Assembly: GCA_947628035.1 (NCBI GenBank)
Contig: CANQYL010000007.1
Coordinates: forward strand, 1 to 38,957
Length of the DNA stretch: 38,957 nt
Direction: 5' to 3'
Source: an uncultured Akkermansia sp.
GTDB lineage: Bacteria > Verrucomicrobiota > Verrucomicrobiia > Verrucomicrobiales > Akkermansiaceae
The position numbers were made by a program, and so were the translations under genes. Position 1 is the first letter of the stretch. The number at the start of each line of letters is the position of its first letter. Under the pieces are notes generated by a model. The model worked only from the letters and a program-made list of their open reading frames with translations, made no database searches and was not told the origin of the DNA. Positions 38,753-38,957 of the stretch are shown here, piece after piece.

Positions 38753-38957
38753 ATGAGAACATCTGTTTTTTCTCACTCGTCGCGGCTTTGGGCCGCTTTT
38801 ATGGCGGGGGATGCCCTGGGGGCTCCGGCTGAATTTTGCTACCGCCACGACATCGTTTCTCACTTCCCGCGCGGTGTACAGAAGATGGTTCCCGGGTTCG
38901 GCATCGTAACCGATCGTGAGGCCGGAGTGGTGACAGATGACACGCAGATGGCCGCCT
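38753..38957 (+). CDS. ADP-ribosylglycohydrolase family protein (5' part, cut by window end)
   Basis: Only the first 68 residues are inside the window. They contain AAFMAGDALGAPAEF and VVTDDTQMA, the family motifs (GDALG and the metal-binding TDDTQM) of DraG/ARH-type enzymes, which remove ADP-ribose from proteins or nucleic acids. The N-terminus MRTSVFSHSSRLWAAF is short and directly precedes the catalytic domain, so the start is convincing. Substrate cannot be inferred. Confidence 0.85.
   Translation, partial: MRTSVFSHSSRLWAAFMAGDALGAPAEFCYRHDIVSHFPRGVQKMVPGFGIVTDREAGVVTDDTQMAA

Overview
The window looks like a chromosomal segment of a Gram-negative bacterium of the PVC group, most likely Verrucomicrobiota (possibly an Akkermansia-like gut lineage). 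The reasons are outer-membrane proteins and lipoproteins, SpoIIE-type and TPR-Ser/Thr-kinase signalling, lysine/peptidoglycan genes, a ParE-like topoisomerase subunit, and start codons that mostly lack a Shine-Dalgarno sequence. The taxonomy is an inference from gene style only; no marker was searched.

Layout. 1-3.7 kb: tRNA-Ser(GGA), then aroK, dapF and an outer-membrane beta-barrel gene on the minus strand, a repeat-filled intergenic region, and a BamE-like lipoprotein. 3.7-7 kb: a polysaccharide deacetylase coupled to an AT-hook protein, a second repeat-filled gap, and RNase Z. 7-9 kb: a Sel1-repeat protein and the 3' remnant of an alanine racemase. 9.05-17 kb: an accessory island. It starts with a tyrosine recombinase abutting the broken alr and continues with an integrase-proximal repeat region, an ankyrin protein, a putative HNH nuclease, five consecutive membrane/coiled-coil proteins (the last with ankyrin repeats), an unknown cytosolic protein with a decayed in-frame duplication behind it, and a lipoprotein. 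17-19.2 kb: a small exported protein, an AlbA_2/HATPase regulator, and its A/T-rich upstream region with six phased copies of a 9-bp motif. 19.2-24.7 kb: parE-like, histidine phosphatase, mscL and two tandem amidases. 24.7-28.2 kb, minus strand: metK and a tandem pair of U32-like proteins. 28.3-37.3 kb: lepA, a PoxB-like TPP enzyme, then an overlapping sensor SpoIIE-like protein (with a damaged metal site) and a Ser/Thr kinase with a TPR ectodomain. 37.3-38.96 kb: rpmI, rplT, a terminator, tRNA-Ser(TGA), and the start of an ADP-ribosylglycohydrolase gene.

Cross-cutting signals. (1) A coherent sigma-70-like promoter set can be read by eye (TTGnnn, 16-17 bp, TAnnnT). In at least six genes, plus the partial last one, the -10 box ends only 6-12 nt before the start codon, which predicts leaderless or nearly leaderless mRNAs. 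(2) A family of dispersed intergenic repeats recurs: a conserved CCGTCCCAAGAAAAACGCG block, 7-bp tandem units, and a perfect hairpin GGCAAACGCATTT present three times. (3) One 153-bp MITE-like element has 19-bp terminal inverted repeats.

The strongest candidates for an undescribed system are the island membrane/coiled-coil/ankyrin gene set with its nuclease neighbour, the phased operator array in front of the AlbA_2 regulator, the U32-like pair in which one member lost its cysteines, and the kinase/degenerate-phosphatase pair.
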